A DNA stretch of 64,000 nt, from contig NZ_BOSE01000007.1 of NCBI RefSeq assembly GCF_018403185.1, forward strand, positions 62,001 through 126,000, written 5' to 3'. The position numbers and the translations under genes are program-made. This stretch comes from Paenibacillus montaniterrae. GTDB taxonomy: Bacteria; Bacillota; Bacilli; Paenibacillales; Paenibacillaceae. Below, one piece after another: positions 54,021 through 62,355 of this stretch (its first letter is position 1; every line of letters starts with the position of its first letter). The notes under the pieces were generated by a model. It saw nothing but the letters and a program-made list of their open reading frames with translations, made no database searches and had not been told where the DNA came from.

Positions 54021-54108
54021 ATAGCGGCAAATTTACTTGAGCTTCTGTACATACACATATCTTTTGCCTATTCAATATAATAAAAAAGTTGTTGGGAGGT
54101 GTTTACAT

Positions 54109-55065
54109 TTGGATAAAATGTCCAATGGCAATAACGATTTTTTTCATTCAAATAAAGAGGTAACGACTAGCGGAATCCGTCATTTTCATCATGGCCCGAC
54201 CGGCCCAACTGGGCCTACAGGCTCGACAGGCGCTACGGGGATAGCAGGTATCGCTGGAGCGACAGGGGCTACAGGACCTGCAGGTAATATTGGTCCGACC
54301 GGCCCTGCAGGTCCTACAGGGCCAGGTGATGGCGATACTGGACCTACTGGGCCTGCTGGACCTACCGGCGGCACCGGACCTACCGGACCCGCAGGTACTG
54401 GCGCTACAGGGGCTTCTGGTAATACTGGCCCTACTGGACCAACCGGACCAGCAGGTACTGGCGCTACAGGGGCTTCGGGCAATACTGGTCCTACAGGGGC
54501 TACAGGGTCGACTGGACCGACTGGACCGACTGGACCGACTGGCTCTGCTCCTATCATTCCTTTCGCATCAGGAGCAACCGTGTCCGTCTCTACACTGGCT
54601 CCCACCGGTGGTGCAGGAAAGCCTGCCTTAATTGGCTACGGGGACAGCTTATCATTGACAGTAGACTTGGGTCCAACGATTAATTTGACTGGTGAAGGAG
54701 CTATTAATTTGGCCTTCTCCATGCCACGGGACGGAATCATTACAGCTATTGCAGCCTTTTTCAGTATCGTAACTCCGCCAACCTTCTTAGACGCAAATGT
54801 TACAGTCCATGCCCAGTTATTTCGTTCCCCCGGACCATCTCCCGACAATATCTTCTTTCCAATTGAAAATGCAACGGTTGACCTTACGCCTGCCTATACC
54901 GGCACCATCATAGAAGGAGCCGGAAGCTCAGGTCTTGCATCAGGATTAAACATACCTGTTACTGCAGGCACGAGAATTCTTTTTGTGCTCACTGCTACAG
55001 CATCAGGCGCAACACTCACAAATACTATTTCAGGTTATGTAAGCGGCGGAGTAAGCATCGCTTAG
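54109..55065 (+). CDS. Collagen-like protein with BclB-type C-terminal domain, copy C
   Basis: 318 residues starting at TTG 54109 with GGAGG 9 nt upstream. N-terminus LDKMSNGNNDFFHSN, then EVTTSGIRHFHHGPTG, about 115 collagen-type residues (GPTGPAGTGATGASGNTGPT cassettes) and a BclB-type C-terminal domain (IIPFASGATVSVSTLAPTGG; FSMPRDGIITAIAAFFSI; GTRILFVLTATASGATL). About half identical to copy B by eye in the C-terminal domain. Tandem arrangement suggests duplication. Confidence 0.88.
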   Translation: MDKMSNGNNDFFHSNKEVTTSGIRHFHHGPTGPTGPTGSTGATGIAGIAGATGATGPAGNIGPTGPAGPTGPGDGDTGPTGPAGPTGGTGPTGPAGTGATGASGNTGPTGPTGPAGTGATGASGNTGPTGATGSTGPTGPTGPTGSAPIIPFASGATVSVSTLAPTGGAGKPALIGYGDSLSLTVDLGPTINLTGEGAINLAFSMPRDGIITAIAAFFSIVTPPTFLDANVTVHAQLFRSPGPSPDNIFFPIENATVDLTPAYTGTIIEGAGSSGLASGLNIPVTAGTRILFVLTATASGATLTNTISGYVSGGVSIA

Positions 55066-55090
55066 TAATACTCAATTCACTTATTCATAT

Positions 55091-55130
55091 GAGCTGTCCC
55101 GCATTCATCTACGGAGCAGCTCTATCTTTT
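55091..55130 (+). terminator. Terminator-like hairpin after collagen gene C
   Basis: GAGCTGTCC pairs with GGAGCAGCTC (one bulge), followed by TATCTTTT. Confidence 0.65.
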
Positions 55131-55209
55131 GGATACTCCAGTTAATCCACTCTCCGGCCAGCAATCTGCATATTGCTAATAAACACTAATTTAATGTGTA
55201 TTTACACAT

Positions 55210-55237
55210 ACGTATCGGATGCCTGTTCCATATACTA
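55210..55237 (+). promoter_or_regulatory. SigK-like promoter of collagen gene D
   Basis: AC at 55210-55211, then 17 bp, then CATATACTA (55229-55237), which fits the SigK -10 CATAnnnTA. The same elements with the same spacing precede gene E. Late mother-cell expression would fit a spore-coat or exosporium protein. Confidence 0.6.
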
Positions 55238-55263
55238 TAAAAGTTCTAAGGAGGTGTATGAAT

Positions 55264-56820
55264 TTGGATCTGAGATCTAATAACGAAAATTGTGATAAAC
55301 CTTCCTCTCAATCTGATAAAGAGGTTACGACTAGCGGCATCCGTCCGATCCATCATGGAGCAACTGGACCGACGGGGCCGACCGGGGCTACAGGGGCTAC
55401 AGGGGCTACAGGGGCTACAGGGGCTACAGGGGCTGCAGGGCAGCCAGGCTTACCTGGAATTCCAGGGGCTACTGGACCAACGGGACCGACGGGGCCAACG
55501 GGACCGACGGGGCCAACGGGACCGACGGGGCCGACCGGGCCAGCGGGACCTGCTGGGCCTGCTGATTCCATTGTAACCGGCACTCCTATTTTCACTGTCG
55601 CCGGTACAACAGGCAGCGCTGTAACCTTAGGGGCAAATGATCCATTGAATTTTACTTCCAACACACTCGAAATTACAGTTACACCAGGGTCGGTGAATGT
55701 AGGCATTGAATTGCCTGGCGGAGTTACAGGCACTACTGGACCGACGGGGCCAACAGGGGCAATCGGGCCGACGGGACCAGCAGGTTCAGGAGCTGGCGGT
55801 ACTGGGGATACTGGGCCGACTGGACCGACGGGACCACCAGGACCTACTGGCGTCATGGGACCGACTGGACCTGCGGGTACTGGCGCTACTGGTGACACTG
55901 GACCGACGGGACCACCAGGACCTACTGGAGCAGGATCTGGACCGACTGGACCTGCGGGCGCTACTGGCGTCACGGGACCGACTGGACCTGCGGGTACTGG
56001 CGCTACTGGCGCTACGGGGCCGACGGGACCTGCGGGCTCGGGCGCTACTGGCGCTACGGGGCCGACGGGACCTGCGGGCTCGGGCGCTACGGGGGCCACG
56101 GGTGCTACGGGACCGACGGGACCTGCGGGATCTGGCGCTACGGGGGCCACGGGCGCTACGGGGCCGACGGGACCTGCGGGCTCGGGCGCTACGGGGGCCA
56201 CGGGTGCTACGGGGCCGACGGGACCTGCGGGCTCGGGCGCTACGGGGGCCACGGGTGCTACGGGGCCGACGGGACCTGCGGGCTCGGGCGCTACGGGGGC
56301 CACGGGTGCTACAGGGCCGACGGGACCTGCGGGATCTGGCGCTACGGGGGCCACGGGCGCTACGGGAGCTACGGGACCGTCCATCATAAGTAATAATGCA
56401 CAATTTGTACCAACTGGAGCCGTACCTACCAACCTCACAGCAATTAGTCTTACAGAAAGATTCAACAACAGTAATGGCAGTATTAATCTTTCCGGAGGGA
56501 ATATAATCAATTTGGCTCCAAACAGTCTCTATTATATTTCTTTAGTTCTTAGACTGACTTATAATCCCGGCTCCTCCGATGTAACAAATATTGAAACAAT
56601 ATTAACATTGAATAATAATAATTTGCCTATAACCGATCAATTTTCCAGCGCTGGAGTCACTGGAGCTCCGACTACTAATTCAATTACTCTAGTAGCCTCA
56701 GGGTTGCTGCCAACCACCGCAAACACACAGCTCAGAGTTTTGCTACAGTTTCAAACAACTGCCACCACTTTAGCTTTTACGCCTGATCGATCCAATATCA
56801 GTATTATACAAATTTCCTGA
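55264..56820 (+). CDS. Collagen-like spore-surface protein, copy D
   Basis: 518 residues starting at TTG 55264 (GGAGG 9 nt upstream; an in-frame ATG at 55258 is only 3 nt from GGAGG). N-terminus LDLRSNNENCDKPSSQ, tag EVTTSGIRPIHHGATG, a first collagen block (about 60 residues), then a non-collagen insert of about 55 residues (DSIVTGTPIFTVAGTTGSAV to VNVGIELPGG), then a second collagen block of about 220 residues with highly repeated GPTGPAGSGATGATGAT, and a unique C-terminal domain of about 145 residues (IISNNAQFVPTGAVPTNLTA). Insert is shared with copy E. Near-identical 51-57-bp units in the second block are prone to length change. Confidence 0.87.
   Translation: MDLRSNNENCDKPSSQSDKEVTTSGIRPIHHGATGPTGPTGATGATGATGATGATGAAGQPGLPGIPGATGPTGPTGPTGPTGPTGPTGPTGPAGPAGPADSIVTGTPIFTVAGTTGSAVTLGANDPLNFTSNTLEITVTPGSVNVGIELPGGVTGTTGPTGPTGAIGPTGPAGSGAGGTGDTGPTGPTGPPGPTGVMGPTGPAGTGATGDTGPTGPPGPTGAGSGPTGPAGATGVTGPTGPAGTGATGATGPTGPAGSGATGATGPTGPAGSGATGATGATGPTGPAGSGATGATGATGPTGPAGSGATGATGATGPTGPAGSGATGATGATGPTGPAGSGATGATGATGPTGPAGSGATGATGATGATGPSIISNNAQFVPTGAVPTNLTAISLTERFNNSNGSINLSGGNIINLAPNSLYYISLVLRLTYNPGSSDVTNIETILTLNNNNLPITDQFSSAGVTGAPTTNSITLVASGLLPTTANTQLRVLLQFQTTATTLAFTPDRSNISIIQIS
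56030..56370 (+). repeat. Tandem collagen cassette in copy D
   Basis: About seven near-identical units encoding GATGATGATGPTGPAGS (up to 51 bp each; TGCGGGCTCGGGCGCTACGG is repeated almost exactly). Expect strain-to-strain length differences. Confidence 0.88.
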
Positions 56821-56835
56821 ATTGGGAAGGTCCCT

Positions 56836-56884
56836 GGAAAGTATCGTTTATTCTCAAGTACGATAGACGATGCTTTCCTTTTCT
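56836..56884 (+). terminator. Terminator after collagen gene D
   Basis: GGAAAG and ATCGT pair with ACGAT and CTTTCC, followed by TTTTCT. Confidence 0.8.
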
Positions 56885-57035
56885 ACGGTTACCATAGAGC
56901 TGATTTGGAAATGCAGATGAAGACTTCGTTGATGTAAATGGAATCAATCTCACACATATCTCTCCTTATCGTGAAGTTCTCCTTGCAGCTTACGTTATGT
57001 GCTAATAAAGGCTAAATTACTGTGTATCTGCACAT

Positions 57036-57063
57036 ACGCATCGGAAGCCTGTTCCATATACTA
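57036..57063 (+). promoter_or_regulatory. SigK-like promoter of collagen gene E
   Basis: AC (57036-57037), 17 bp, CATATACTA (57055-57063). The surrounding region from about 57000 is a diverged copy of the region upstream of gene D. Confidence 0.6.
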
Positions 57064-57089
57064 TAAAAGTTCTAAGGAGGTGTATGAAT

Positions 57090-58352
57090 TTGGATACAAA
57101 ATCCAATAATGAGAATTTTGAAAGACCTTCCTCTTCATCTGAGAAAGAGGTTACGACTAGCGGCATCCGTCCAATCCATCACGGGGCTACAGGGCCTACA
57201 GGGCCAACTGGACCTACCGGGGCTGCAGGGCTGCCAGGCTTACCTGGAATTCCAGGTGCTCCCGGACCAACTGGACCAACGGGGCCAGCGGGACCTGCAG
57301 GACCTGCCGATTCCATCGTTACAGGCACTCCTATTTTCACTGTCGCCGGTACAACTGGCAGTGCTGTAACCTTAGGCGCAAACGAGCCATTGAACTTTAC
57401 TTCCAACACTCTGGAAATTACCGTTACACCAGGATCGGTAAATGTAGACATCGAGTTGCCTGGCGGAGTTACGGGTAGCATTGGACCGACTGGACCAACT
57501 GGGGCAGTAGGACCAACAGGACCTGCAGGGTCAGGGTCTGGCGGTACTGGTGACACTGGGCCTACGGGACCTACGGGACCTGCAGGACCGACTGGACCAA
57601 GCACAGGAGCAACTGGCGATACTGGACCGACTGGTCCAACCGGACCTGCAGGTACTGGTGCTACTGGAGCTACAGGGGCTACTGGCGCTACAGGGGCTAC
57701 TGGACCGACTGGACCTGCGGGAGCAGGAGCTGGATCTACGGGACCGACTGGTGCTACAGGGGCTACTGGTGCTACAGGGGCTACTGGCGCCACAGGCGCT
57801 GGCGCTACTGGGCCAACGGGTGCTACTGGGCCAACGGGCGCTACTGGGCCAACGGGTGCTACTGGCGCTATAAGCGTTGAAGGCTTCTCGGCATTCAAAT
57901 CGATGACTAACGCAACAGCGGGCGGTACACTTACAGCCTGGACCGATGCTGCTCCATATATTCCGACAGGCTCCTTCGATCCCACAACCGGTGTTTATAC
58001 AGTTCCGGCAACAGCACATTATGCAATAGGCGCCACGGTCAATTATTCTTTGCCAACTGCAGCTACTGGAATTGCCGCCAACGTCAATCCAACGCTTACA
58101 ATCCAAAGTGGAGCTACAGTGCTGCTAACCGGTACGTTCCCTATCTTTAATACTAACGCCCAAGGCGTGGATCTTCGCACTATACTGGGCAACGGAACGA
58201 TTGTTATGACAGGAGACTTCGCTTTAACTAGTGGAGAGACCATTACAATGCACTATAATGATGGCGGCCTAACAACTCCTGTAGATTTTGGAACTGGAGC
58301 TACCAATGATGGCAATGGCATTACTTGGTCTATTCGTCAAATCTCACAATAG
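57090..58352 (+). CDS. Collagen-like spore-surface protein, copy E
   Basis: 420 residues starting at TTG 57090 (GGAGG 9 nt upstream; ATG at 57084 is too close). N-terminus LDTKSNNENFERPSSS, tag EVTTSGIRPIHHGATG, a short collagen block, the same DSIVTGTPIFTVAGTTGSAV insert as copy D, a longer GATG/GPTG block and a C-terminal beta domain (EGFSAFKSMTNATAGGTLTA; GETITMHYNDGG) that looks C1q/TNF-like. N-terminal and insert regions are shared with D but the C-terminal domain is not, so the family evolves by exchange of C-terminal modules. Confidence 0.87.
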   Translation: MDTKSNNENFERPSSSSEKEVTTSGIRPIHHGATGPTGPTGPTGAAGLPGLPGIPGAPGPTGPTGPAGPAGPADSIVTGTPIFTVAGTTGSAVTLGANEPLNFTSNTLEITVTPGSVNVDIELPGGVTGSIGPTGPTGAVGPTGPAGSGSGGTGDTGPTGPTGPAGPTGPSTGATGDTGPTGPTGPAGTGATGATGATGATGATGPTGPAGAGAGSTGPTGATGATGATGATGATGAGATGPTGATGPTGATGPTGATGAISVEGFSAFKSMTNATAGGTLTAWTDAAPYIPTGSFDPTTGVYTVPATAHYAIGATVNYSLPTAATGIAANVNPTLTIQSGATVLLTGTFPIFNTNAQGVDLRTILGNGTIVMTGDFALTSGETITMHYNDGGLTTPVDFGTGATNDGNGITWSIRQISQ

Positions 58353-58366
58353 GAAGCTGTAGATGT

Positions 58367-58403
58367 AAAGACTCTTTGCGAATATCGCAAGGAGTCTTTT
58401 TTA
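58367..58403 (+). terminator. Terminator after collagen gene E
   Basis: AGACTC(C)TTGCG-type stem: AGACTC and TTGCG pair with CGCAA and GAGTCT, followed by T6. Confidence 0.9.
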
Positions 58404-58548
58404 TAGATGTCCATGCACTCATTTCCCGCTCATATCAATTGTAATGTTTTGGTTAAGATGCGGTTGCCGGGCAGGAATAAGGCTGATTCGTTCGAATAGT
58501 ATAGTTTGGAAAGACTGTAGTATAGAACGATCAGATGGAGGTAATTCA

Positions 58549-59793
58549 ATGGTTTTAACGAAAGAGGAACGATCCTGGATATTATATGACTGCGGCAATT
58601 CAGCCTACTCAATCGCAATATCCACTGCATTGCTGCCTGTTGTATTCGGCATGTTTGACAATGTGAACAGCAGCATGGATTTAGGCTATTTCAATACGCT
58701 CGCAAGTCTGCTGCTGGCGATACTGAGCCCTATACTCGGAACAATTGCCGATTACAAGGATCGGAAAAAGCGGTTTTTTCTCTTTTTCTTTATTATTGGA
58801 GTAGTCTTTACCGCATCACTGGCGTTCGTCTCCCCTTCAAGTGGAATGTGGCAGCTGCTGGCGGTTTTCTACGTACTTTCTTCCATCGGCTTTGCGGGAG
58901 CGAACATATTCTATGATTCGTTTCTGGTTGATGTTTCCTCCGACGAACGAATGGATAAGGTTTCGTCCAAAGGATATGCATACGGGTATATTTCAAGCGT
59001 TATTCCATTCGGTATCAGCCTCGCCCTCATTTATGCACTAGGGATGGATCAAGCAATTGGATATCAGGCGGGCTTTATGGTGACCGCTGTATGGTGGGGG
59101 CTGTTGACGCTTCCGATGCTTAGAGATGTGAAGCAGCGACATTTTATTGAGCCTGAGCCGAAACCGGTCCTGAACAGCTTCAAAAGATTGGCGGAAACCT
59201 TTAGAAATATTAGACAGTACAGAACCGTCTTCGTATTTTTGATCGCCTACTTTTTCTATATTGATGGTGTAGACACCATTATTAAAATGGTCGTGCCGTA
59301 CGCCACATCGGTTTTGGGCAATGAAGCGCTCAATACCTTTACCTTGCTTGGCATCCTGCTCGTTATCCAAATTATCGCGTTTCCATTTGCGATCCTGTAC
59401 GGCAATCTGGCCAAAAAATATTCTGCAAGAGGGATGATTATTTTTGCAATTTTCACCTATATTGCGGCGTGCATCGGCGGATTTTTTATCTCAACGGTTT
59501 GGCATATTTTCCTCTTGGGCGCTTTAATCGCATCGGCTCAAGGCGGGATTCAGGCTTTAAGCCGCTCGTATTTTGCAAAAATTATTCCGAAGCAAAATTC
59601 GAATGAATTTTTCGGCTTTTACAATATATTCGGCAAGTTTGCAGCGATTATCGGACCGGGCGTCATGGCGCTAACGACGACCTTGACAGGCAATCCCCGC
59701 TTCTCGATATTAGCGATTATTCCGCTCTTTATTATTGGCTTCCTCGTATTCATCACGCTGCCAAAGGAACCGAAAATAGCAGCCATTGACTGA
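58549..59793 (+). CDS. UMF1-type MFS transporter (Atg22-like)
   Basis: 414 residues from ATG at 58549 (GGAGG 7 nt upstream). Begins MVLTKEERSWILYDCGNSAY, the typical WxLYDxxNSAY signature of UMF1/Atg22-like permeases, followed by about twelve membrane segments. The cytoplasmic DYKDRKKRFFLFFF and SKGYAYGYISSVIPFGISL are also characteristic, as is GGIQALSRSYFAKIIPK near the C-terminus. Substrate unknown; vacuolar amino-acid export is known for yeast Atg22. Convergent with the germination operon. Confidence 0.93.
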   Translation: MVLTKEERSWILYDCGNSAYSIAISTALLPVVFGMFDNVNSSMDLGYFNTLASLLLAILSPILGTIADYKDRKKRFFLFFFIIGVVFTASLAFVSPSSGMWQLLAVFYVLSSIGFAGANIFYDSFLVDVSSDERMDKVSSKGYAYGYISSVIPFGISLALIYALGMDQAIGYQAGFMVTAVWWGLLTLPMLRDVKQRHFIEPEPKPVLNSFKRLAETFRNIRQYRTVFVFLIAYFFYIDGVDTIIKMVVPYATSVLGNEALNTFTLLGILLVIQIIAFPFAILYGNLAKKYSARGMIIFAIFTYIAACIGGFFISTVWHIFLLGALIASAQGGIQALSRSYFAKIIPKQNSNEFFGFYNIFGKFAAIIGPGVMALTTTLTGNPRFSILAIIPLFIIGFLVFITLPKEPKIAAID

Positions 59794-59799
59794 TTCACT

Positions 59800-60033
59800 T
59801 CATATCGGGCCAAATATAAAATTTCTTACTTGCACTAATATGAAATCTAAAACTTTAGCAGGAGAAGTCATCTCGGGAAATATAATATAGACAACAGCTG
59901 CCGCCCAACCAATCATCGCGATGGTTGCAAAGGCAGCTTTTTCTTTCCTGTCATTCGACTTCATTTTAGGCCATTGATAAAGGAACAGCAGCACGACAAC
60001 TACCGTTACACTGCCTATGTATACCCCTTTCAT
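59800..60033 (-). CDS. Small two-helix membrane protein downstream of gerC
   Basis: 77 residues from ATG at 60033 (GAGGTGAGGAAC just upstream). Segments at about 3-20 (VYIGSVTVVVVLLFLYQW) and 33-50 (AAFATIAMIGWAAAVVYIIF) are hydrophobic, with a Lys-rich loop between. It follows the gerC-like gene by 36 bp on the same strand and may be the germination operon's GerD/GerE-like small subunit, as small membrane proteins are found in several ger operons. Family not recognised. Confidence 0.7.
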   Translation of the reverse strand: MKGVYIGSVTVVVVLLFLYQWPKMKSNDRKEKAAFATIAMIGWAAAVVYIIFPEMTSPAKVLDFILVQVRNFIFGPI

Positions 60034-60069
60034 GTTCCTCACCTCTTTATGAAGCATCAATTTGAAGCT

Positions 60070-61227
60070 TTACTGTGGAGCGCTGCCTCGACCTGTTCGC
60101 AAAACCTCCGCTTCAATATCAAATGTGACCTCAACCGTTGCAAATCTTTCTTCCCAATCTGCCTTTTCCTTCTTCCACTTTTCAGGATACTTCCGCCGAA
60201 ATTCATCGGCAAAGCCAACAATATCTGCCTTCAGCTCTTTTTGTACGATTTCAAGAGTATCTGTCAGCCGCTGTTCTATTTTTTGTGCTAAAGCGGCTTC
60301 CAGCATCTGAAGCTTCTCCAGCTCCTTTAAGTTCCAGTCCGTTTGGTTTTGAATGACATCATCTATCATTTCTATCTTAACCGTCATTTTAAGCCGATGA
60401 CCGTCCATTTCCGGAATTAACACAGTTCTGCCTTTGAGAATATCCATCGATATGTAACCGTCTGCTTCCTCAGGCTTTACCGTGACGATTGACTCTTTAA
60501 TCTCATTTCGAAACCAAAGCACGCCTCTAGTTAGCTGATCATTAATAGAGCCAATCATTTTCCCTTGTTTTAACACAGCGGAACGATTAATGTAGGAAAC
60601 CGTTTCTAATACGGCCTTGCCTTGTTCTCGAGGAGATTTTGCAACCATTGGCAGCACCGAAGTCCCTGATTCCCCCTTCAGCATTTCCATTAAATCGAAT
60701 AGTGTCACCTTCATTAGCACTTCAGATTCAGCTAATTTAATAAGCACCTCGGATGAGCTCCTTTCCAGAGACGGTCGCAACGCAATAATCTCCTTCGCCT
60801 TCCCATCGCTAATAAATATGTAGCTTCTCAAGCGCGGCTCAGGATGTCGAACGAAGAAGTCCAATTCATCGCGAATGCCCGTCTCGGCAAATGCCTTGCT
60901 GATCACAATCGCCTCCGCATGACTCCACAGCATTTGCCGTGAAAGCTTCTCATCAAGATCCTCCATCGCATCTGCCAAGGATACTCCTTTTCCTGTTTGC
61001 AGAATCGTTTTGTTTTTTCCTCCGCCACTGTCTCCTCCCATTTCACTTCGATTGCCGCTGCCGCCAGGAGAGTGGATTTCAACTGTAAGCTCGATTAGCC
61101 CTTCTTCCGTTTTATCCAGTGCCACTCCGGTTATGATGGCAAGATCATTCGTCTCTCTGCGATCCCAGCAGCCCGTCAGCAGCATAATAGCCATACAAAT
61201 GAAACAAATAGCGATTGACCGCTTCAC
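60070..61227 (-). CDS. Ger(x)C-family spore germination lipoprotein
   Basis: 385 residues. Signal peptide with lipobox LLTGC followed by WDRRETNDLAIITGVALDKT, the family start. LEDLDEKLSRQMLWSHAEAI and the C-terminal helix region (KIEQRLTDTLEIVQKELKAD, KYPEKWKKEKADW) are typical GerAC features. Outer-face lipoprotein of the germinant receptor in the spore inner membrane. Start overlaps the gerB stop by 4 bp. Confidence 0.95.
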   Translation of the reverse strand: MKRSIAICFICMAIMLLTGCWDRRETNDLAIITGVALDKTEEGLIELTVEIHSPGGSGNRSEMGGDSGGGKNKTILQTGKGVSLADAMEDLDEKLSRQMLWSHAEAIVISKAFAETGIRDELDFFVRHPEPRLRSYIFISDGKAKEIIALRPSLERSSSEVLIKLAESEVLMKVTLFDLMEMLKGESGTSVLPMVAKSPREQGKAVLETVSYINRSAVLKQGKMIGSINDQLTRGVLWFRNEIKESIVTVKPEEADGYISMDILKGRTVLIPEMDGHRLKMTVKIEMIDDVIQNQTDWNLKELEKLQMLEAALAQKIEQRLTDTLEIVQKELKADIVGFADEFRRKYPEKWKKEKADWEERFATVEVTFDIEAEVLRTGRGSAPQ

Positions 61228-62339
61228 TTTTCGCTCTCTCCTTTATGCCTCACGATCAGTTTTCGGATATACGCTGCCAAGAGGAGAAGCATCGGGATCG
61301 CAAGTCCATACACTAAAGTATCCATAAATCCTTTGGAGACAATTTCAAAATGCTCGGCAGCCTCAGAGGAATTAAGGAATGCCTTCAAGGAAAATACTCC
61401 GATTACAAGGCCAAGCGGCAATACGAGCGGACGATAATCTGAAAGATTAAGCCACTCGGCAGTTCCCAGCACAACCGTATAGTAAAAGGCGCAAAGCTTA
61501 ATAAAGGTCCCGGCAATCCAGATCGCCATGACGAGTGATTCAAGATGTGACAAAAATTCGGCAATGCTAATATATCTGGAAGCGCTCATAAATGGCGCGT
61601 TAAAGTTCTCTGTCACATTTCCAAATATCCAGATGACAACAATATTGGTCAATACGAGCGTCAGCATGACGACGAGTACCGAGAGCATGCCGAATTTCAT
61701 CGCTTTTTCCCGGTTTGTTAAAAACGGGAGAAAAAAATAGACGATACCGAATTGAGCAAACCACGTATATAACACCAATGAGCCCTTTAGTGAAGGCATC
61801 ATCCCGTTTTCCATAATAGGAAGCATTCGTTTTATTTCGATATCCGGCAGCAGCAAAACGATAATAACGAGAAATAGCAAGAAAAAAATCGGGAAAACCA
61901 TCCCGGCAAGCCTTCCTACGACCTCAAGCCCTCCATGCACAGCAGAGGCGCATAACAGAATCATCATTCCGATGATTACGAATTTCGGAGTATGCGGCAG
62001 AAATTCACTAACGACAAATTCTCCATACTGCCAAAACATTACACTAAGCGAAGTAACAAGCATTAACAGCAAAATCAAGCCAAGCGTCTTACCTAAAAAG
62101 GTGCCGAGAATACGCTGGCTGTATTGGATAATCGTATCCTCGGGATATAGCTTGTTAAGCTTGTACGCAATAAATATACATAGAAATCCTACAGGTGAAG
62201 CCCAAATAGGAGAGAGCCAAATATCCTGCTTTGCAGCATCATAGACTGAAGCTGGAATAAATAGTATTCCTGTGGCCAAAATAGCGTGATACATTAATAT
62301 TCCCATCTGCAAGGCAGATATTTTTCCTTTTTCGATCAT
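61224..62339 (-). CDS. GerB-family germination permease
   Basis: 371 residues from ATG at 62339 (GAGGTGAGATCA just upstream; the longer frame overlaps the gerA gene). About ten membrane segments of the APC/LeuT-like fold; begins MIEKGKISALQMGILMYHAI and includes FIPASVYDAAKQDIWLSPIW and MLSVLVVMLTLVLTNIVVIW. Receptor B subunit, probably binds the germinant amino acid or sugar. Confidence 0.95.
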   Translation of the reverse strand: MIEKGKISALQMGILMYHAILATGILFIPASVYDAAKQDIWLSPIWASPVGFLCIFIAYKLNKLYPEDTIIQYSQRILGTFLGKTLGLILLLMLVTSLSVMFWQYGEFVVSEFLPHTPKFVIIGMMILLCASAVHGGLEVVGRLAGMVFPIFFLLFLVIIVLLLPDIEIKRMLPIMENGMMPSLKGSLVLYTWFAQFGIVYFFLPFLTNREKAMKFGMLSVLVVMLTLVLTNIVVIWIFGNVTENFNAPFMSASRYISIAEFLSHLESLVMAIWIAGTFIKLCAFYYTVVLGTAEWLNLSDYRPLVLPLGLVIGVFSLKAFLNSSEAAEHFEIVSKGFMDTLVYGLAIPMLLLLAAYIRKLIVRHKGESEK

Positions 62340-62355
62340 TGATCTCACCTCAGCT

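Noticed and set aside
49285..57985. Long minus-strand and alternate-frame open frames across the collagen genes (up to 385 codons)
   Set aside because: They are mirror readings of Gly-Pro-Thr repeats (PVGPVAP, RRSRR). The plus-strand frame has ribosome sites, proper N- and C-terminal domains and terminators.
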